Origin: an uncultured Collinsella sp.
Lineage (GTDB): Bacteria > Actinomycetota > Coriobacteriia > Coriobacteriales > Coriobacteriaceae
NCBI GenBank assembly: GCA_902494375.1
Contig: CABUTL010000012.1
Span: 1-15,736, forward strand
DNA: 15,736 nucleotides
Direction: 5' to 3'
Below, piece after piece: positions 12,371 to 15,736 of this stretch. Position numbers and translations under genes: made by a program. Position 1 is the first letter of the stretch, and every line of letters starts with the position of its first letter. The notes below the pieces were generated by a model that was given only the letters and a program-made list of their open reading frames with translations, was not told the origin of the DNA and searched no databases.

Positions 12371-13783
12371 TTATACCTCGTCGTCCTCGTGCAGGCGGCG
12401 GCGGTAATCGGCGGCCCAGCCCTCAATATTTACCTGACGGGCGCGGCCCAGACCGAGCGCGTCTGCCGGGACCGGCTCGGTGATGACGGAGCCAGCGGCC
12501 ACGAGCGCGCCGTCGCCGATCTGGGCGGGCGCGACCATCATGGTGTCGGAGCCAATGAAGGCGTCCTTGCCGATGACGGTCTTGTGCTTGTGCACGCCAT
12601 CGTAGTTGCAGGTGATGGAGCCCGCGCCCACGTTGACGCCGGAGCCCATGGTGGTGTCGCCGATGTAGGACAGGTGCGGCACCTTTGAGCCCTCGCCGAT
12701 CGTGGACTTCTTGATCTCCACGTGCGTGCCGGCCTTGGAGCCGTCGAGCATGTGGGTGCCCGGGCGCAGGTAAGCGCGCGGGCCGCAGTCGACGCCGTTC
12801 TCGATGACGGCCTCGATGGCGATGGTCTCATCGATGGTGCAGCCGCTGCCGACAGTGGTGTCGGTGAGGCGGCTGTTGGGGCCAAGCTGGCACTCCTCGC
12901 CCACGGTGACGTGGCCGATCAGGTGCGTCTGCGGCCATACGACGGTGTCGCGGCCGATGGTAGCGTCGGGGCCGATCCAAGCCTGCGTGGGGTCGATGAA
13001 CGTGACGCCCTCGGCCATCCAGTGCTCGTTGATGCGGTCGCGCGCAATGGCGGTAAGCTGTGCGAGCTGGATGCGGCTGTTGACGCCCAGGCCGTCGCGG
13101 TAGTCGTCGCAGTGGAAGATGGAGACTGCCTGACCATGGCCTTTGAGGATCTCGAGCATGTCGGGCAGATAGTACTCGGACTGCGCGTTGTCGTTGCCGA
13201 TCTCGTCAATGTGGGCGGCGAGCTGCGCGCCGTCAAAGGCGTAGCAGCCGGCGTTGCACTCCAGCAGCGTGGCGGCCTGCTCGGGCGTGCAGTCCTTCTG
13301 CTCGATGATGCGCTCGATCTGACCATCGGCGCCCAGCTTGATGCGGCCGTAGCCAAAAGGATCGGGCGGGGTCATGGTCATGACGGTGCAGGCGAGCTCG
13401 CCGGTGGCGACGGTTTGCGCGAACTTGGCGACGGTGTCGGCGGTGATGAGCGGCAAGTCGCCGTTGAGCACGACGACGGGGCCTTGCGTGATGCCACAGG
13501 CCTCGAGCGCGACCTTCACGGCGTGACCGGTGCCCAGACGCTCGGTCTGCTCGACGCACTCGACCTTGGTGGCGCTGTTGGCGTAGGCGCCGTCGATGAG
13601 GGCGCGCATCTCGTCGGCGTGGCTGCCGATGACAACCACGACGCGGCTGCAGCCGGCCTTGATGGTAGCGTCGACGATCCACTGGACCATGGGCTTACCC
13701 AGGATCTTGTGCGAAACCTTGCAGTGGTTCGACTTCATGCGGGTGCCCTCGCCGGCAGCGAGGATAATTGCGGTTGCGTCCAT
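12371..13783 (-). CDS. glmU: Bifunctional GlmU: GlcN-1-P acetyltransferase / GlcNAc-1-P uridyltransferase
   Basis: A 470-residue enzyme giving UDP-GlcNAc for peptidoglycan. The N-terminal nucleotidyltransferase domain has LAAGEGTRMKS (8-18), QTERLGTGHAV (79-89), GDLPLI (108-113) and the Mg site Asp109. The C-terminal half (about 265-450) is a left-handed beta-helix of hexapeptide repeats with acetyltransferase residues Arg340, Lys358, His370 and Tyr373 in YLRPGTHM, VEIKKSTIG and VPHLSYIGDT. Length is close to the usual ~456. I chose the ATG at 13783 with AGGAG just upstream; an in-frame open stretch to 13993 adds 70 residues with no family match and runs into the divergent promoter region. 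glmU upstream of prs is a common actinobacterial order. Confidence 0.96.
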   Translation of the reverse strand: MDATAIILAAGEGTRMKSNHCKVSHKILGKPMVQWIVDATIKAGCSRVVVVIGSHADEMRALIDGAYANSATKVECVEQTERLGTGHAVKVALEACGITQGPVVVLNGDLPLITADTVAKFAQTVATGELACTVMTMTPPDPFGYGRIKLGADGQIERIIEQKDCTPEQAATLLECNAGCYAFDGAQLAAHIDEIGNDNAQSEYYLPDMLEILKGHGQAVSIFHCDDYRDGLGVNSRIQLAQLTAIARDRINEHWMAEGVTFIDPTQAWIGPDATIGRDTVVWPQTHLIGHVTVGEECQLGPNSRLTDTTVGSGCTIDETIAIEAVIENGVDCGPRAYLRPGTHMLDGSKAGTHVEIKKSTIGEGSKVPHLSYIGDTTMGSGVNVGAGSITCNYDGVHKHKTVIGKDAFIGSDTMMVAPAQIGDGALVAAGSVITEPVPADALGLGRARQVNIEGWAADYRRRLHEDDEV

Positions 13784-13815
13784 GTGATCTCCTGTTACGT
13801 TATAGAGACGTGTGT

Positions 13816-13843
13816 TTGGAAACGATACACGGCGCAATATGAT
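13816..13843 (+). promoter_or_regulatory. Probable ecfT promoter
   Basis: TTGGAA (13816-13821), a 16-nt spacer and TATGAT (13838-13843) make a plausible housekeeping promoter reading towards ecfT, with a leader of about 125 nt. It lies in the region divergent from glmU. No other gene is visible in 13784-13976. Confidence 0.45.
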
Positions 13844-13976
13844 ACCGCAGGCATATGACGAGCGCGTAACGATTGGTTTGCGGCGGTTGAGGCTTGCGCC
13901 GCCGGCGTGGCGTTTGCACTGCGTACGTGCGGCGTTGGCGGTGCTGCGGAGCTGTTGTTTGAGCGAGGGGACGGGG

Positions 13977-14870
13977 GTGCCCGTGGACAACATACGAGAG
14001 GAGTTTGGCGGCGAGCCCGTCGCGGCATTCTCGATGTCGCATCCGGCCGTGCCGGCACTCTATATAGTGCTGACGCTGGGGCTCACTATGTTCTCGATGC
14101 AGCCGGTACTGATTGCGCTGTCACTTGCGGGCGGGCTGGCGTATGGATTTGCGACGCGTGGGGCTGCCCGCACGCTGGGCGCACTCCGCTGGCAGCTGCC
14201 GGTGATTTTGATCGTCGCGGTGCTCAATCCGCTGTTTAGCGCCTCGGGCTCGACGGAGCTGTTCCGTATTGGCATGCGCGCGGTGTATCTGGAGAGCATG
14301 GTATACGGTCTGTGCATGGGCGGGCTGTTTGTGGCGAGCGTGCTGTGGTTTGAGGCGGCGGCGTCGATGCTCGAATACGACAAGGTGCTCGCGCTGCTGG
14401 GCAATGCCGCACCGGTGATTGCGCTCATGATCTCGATGTGCATGAGGCTTATCCCGCAGTTTTTGCGCCGCGGTCGTACGGTGTTGGCGGTGCAGGATGC
14501 GATTGATGTGCCGGGCCGCGCGCCGGCCGACCCCGTGCGCTCGCGCTTGCGGGCGTCGAGCGTGTTGATGGGCTGGGGCATGGAAGATTCGCTGGAGCGT
14601 GCGGACGCGATGCGCTCGCGCGGGTGGGGTGCCGCGACGCGTCGTACGACGTATGCGCGGTATCGACTGGGGTGCAGCGACGTTGCCGTGCTGGTCGGGC
14701 TCGCGCTGCTTGGTGCTGCCGCGGTGGCGGTGGCGTGGACCGCGACGACGCAGTATTCGTTTTACCCGCAGCTTTCGGTGCCGGCGCCGTGGCCTGGCTA
14801 TATTGTGTACGCGGCTTGGATGGTGTTGCCCTGTGTGCTGCACGCGATTGACGAGAAGAGGTTTGGCTGA
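13977..14870 (+). CDS. ecfT: Energy-coupling factor transporter transmembrane protein EcfT
   Basis: An integral membrane scaffold of ECF-type vitamin/metal importers, linking the ATPases to a substrate-binding S component. Several hydrophobic segments are visible: about residues 23-50 and 60-80, a pair at 95-150, and two near the C-terminus. The coupling region has MEDSLERADAMRSRGWG, the Ala/Arg-Gly motif that docks into the ATPase (ending near residue 218). I chose a GTG start at 13977 with GAGGGG 6 nt upstream, giving 297 residues. An open frame to 13812 lacks support and would overlap the putative promoter. The stop overlaps the ATPase start by 1 nt (TGATG). The S component, hence the substrate, is not in the window. 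Confidence 0.85.
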   Translation: MPVDNIREEFGGEPVAAFSMSHPAVPALYIVLTLGLTMFSMQPVLIALSLAGGLAYGFATRGAARTLGALRWQLPVILIVAVLNPLFSASGSTELFRIGMRAVYLESMVYGLCMGGLFVASVLWFEAAASMLEYDKVLALLGNAAPVIALMISMCMRLIPQFLRRGRTVLAVQDAIDVPGRAPADPVRSRLRASSVLMGWGMEDSLERADAMRSRGWGAATRRTTYARYRLGCSDVAVLVGLALLGAAAVAVAWTATTQYSFYPQLSVPAPWPGYIVYAAWMVLPCVLHAIDEKRFG

Positions 14871-15736
14871 TGACCCGGTTGGATAACTGCTCGGTAACGG
14901 GCGGGGCGTGCGGCTCCGATGTGCCTGCGATTGAGGTGCGGGGCCTGAGCTTTACCTACCCCGGGGCTGAGGCGCCGGTACTCGACGAGCTCGACTGGTC
15001 TGTTCCCCAAGGTGCGTTTGCACTGCTGGTTGGTGGTACTGGGTCGGGCAAATCGACGCTACTCTCGCTGCTCAAGCCCGAGATCGCTCCGGCGGGCGAG
15101 CGCACTGGCGATACGCGCGTGCTGGGCGAGAACGTTGCCGACATGGACGTGCGGGCATCGGCGGAGCGCGTGGGTTATGTGTTTCAGGATCCCGAGAACC
15201 AGATTGTGTGCGACACCGTGTGGCACGAGATGGCGTTTGGCCTAGAGAATCTGGGTGTGTCGCGCGACGAGATGCGCCGCCGTGTTGCCGAGACCAGCTA
15301 TTTCTTTGGTCTGGAGGACTGGCTTCATCGTGATGCCGATACGCTTTCTGGTGGTCGCAAGCAGCTGCTGTCGCTTGCCGCCGTCCTGGCGCTGCGTCCG
15401 CGTGTGCTGCTACTCGACGAGCCCACGTCTCAGCTCGATCCCGTTGCTGAGAAGAATTTTCTGCACGCGCTGTTTCGTGTGAATCGCGAGCTGGGCTGCA
15501 CGGTTGTTGTGGCGACGCATCAGCCGCGCCCAATGCTCGAATACGCGACGTGTGCGTACCGGATTGAGGACGGTCGCGTGCGCGAGGTGGCGGATATGGC
15601 TTCTTTGGGACGCCGAGAATCGCTGTTTTCCGATGACATGTTGGGGTGGGGTGCCATCCGATGTGCAAAAAACGGAGTATTCAGCAGGCGTGAGGACAAT
15701 TTGGGCTCTCTGGAGCTGCCCGGGGACATATCGAGC
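14870..15736 (+). CDS. ecfA: ECF transporter ATPase EcfA-type, partial (runs off right edge)
   Basis: A translationally coupled (TGATG) ABC ATPase that powers the ECF importer. 289 residues are visible without a stop. Motifs: Walker A GGTGSGKST (55-63), Q-loop FQDPENQ (105-111), signature LSGGRKQ (159-165, with Arg where Gln is usual), Walker B VLLLDEP (179-185), D-loop QLD, and switch His217. FQDPENQI is typical of EcfA subunits. The ABC domain is complete by about residue 240. The frame continues for at least 50 residues, which could be a normal C-terminal extension or the linker to a second ABC domain, as in fused EcfA-EcfA' proteins. The window end prevents a decision. Confidence 0.9.
   Translation, partial: MTRLDNCSVTGGACGSDVPAIEVRGLSFTYPGAEAPVLDELDWSVPQGAFALLVGGTGSGKSTLLSLLKPEIAPAGERTGDTRVLGENVADMDVRASAERVGYVFQDPENQIVCDTVWHEMAFGLENLGVSRDEMRRRVAETSYFFGLEDWLHRDADTLSGGRKQLLSLAAVLALRPRVLLLDEPTSQLDPVAEKNFLHALFRVNRELGCTVVVATHQPRPMLEYATCAYRIEDGRVREVADMASLGRRESLFSDDMLGWGAIRCAKNGVFSRREDNLGSLELPGDISS

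Noticed and set aside
13793..13810. TGTTACGTTATAGAGAC resembling an arm of the 59-bp palindrome
   Set aside because: It fits only with a one-base spacing shift and has no partner arm 25 nt away, so it is probably coincidence.
12722..13858. 378-aa plus-strand open frame opposite glmU
   Set aside because: Antisense shadow of glmU; no motif or start signal.

Overview
The window is high-GC DNA. Its gene content points to a human-gut coriobacterium (Actinomycetota, class Coriobacteriia, most likely Collinsella or a close relative). The pointers are a LuxR-type regulator fused to a 12-TM MFS-like domain, a sortase-anchored protein with an LATTG motif, an Nfn-type flavoprotein pair, a glmU-prs gene pair with pth nearby, and a member of what I recall as a coriobacterial family with a DUF559/AbiEi-like C-terminus. 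The genus is inferred from these families; there is no rRNA or tRNA in the window.

Layout. An IS200/IS605-type insertion sequence with one HUH transposase occupies about 1-680. A solitary AAA+ ATPase (814-1929, +) follows, preceded by a phased CTCAA repeat. Convergent to it is a membrane LuxR-family regulator (2096-3499, -), which is divergent from a large sortase-anchored surface protein (3727-5706, +). The nfnA-nfnB pair reads leftwards from 8259 to 6020. pth (8632-9261, -) is next, then a putative PD-(D/E)XK nuclease-like gene (9613-10740, -) lying between two ~203-bp terminal-inverted-repeat elements. prs (11192-12178, -) and glmU (12371-13783, -) follow. Divergent from glmU is an ECF transporter module: ecfT (13977-14870, +) and an ATPase gene (14870 onward, +) that runs off the right edge.

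Housekeeping roles. GlmU makes UDP-GlcNAc for peptidoglycan, Prs makes PRPP, Pth recycles peptidyl-tRNA, and NfnAB is expected to exchange electrons between NADH, NADPH and ferredoxin in an anaerobe. glmU and prs each end in a clear intrinsic terminator, and pth has its own promoter-like sequence.

The unusual content is mostly non-coding: (i) three copies of a 57-59-bp palindromic element with 16-17-bp arms and a loop of exactly 25 nt; (ii) two near-identical 35-nt REP-like hairpins in opposite orientation flanking the surface-protein gene, plus a diverged copy acting as a terminator; (iii) two ~203-bp elements sharing ~26-bp terminal inverted repeats that bracket the nuclease-like gene between prs and pth; (iv) a 198-bp nested inverted repeat abutting the pth stop codon; (v) an IS200 left-end hairpin that buries the transposase ribosome-binding site. 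The best candidate for an undescribed system is the 9376-11105 cassette.
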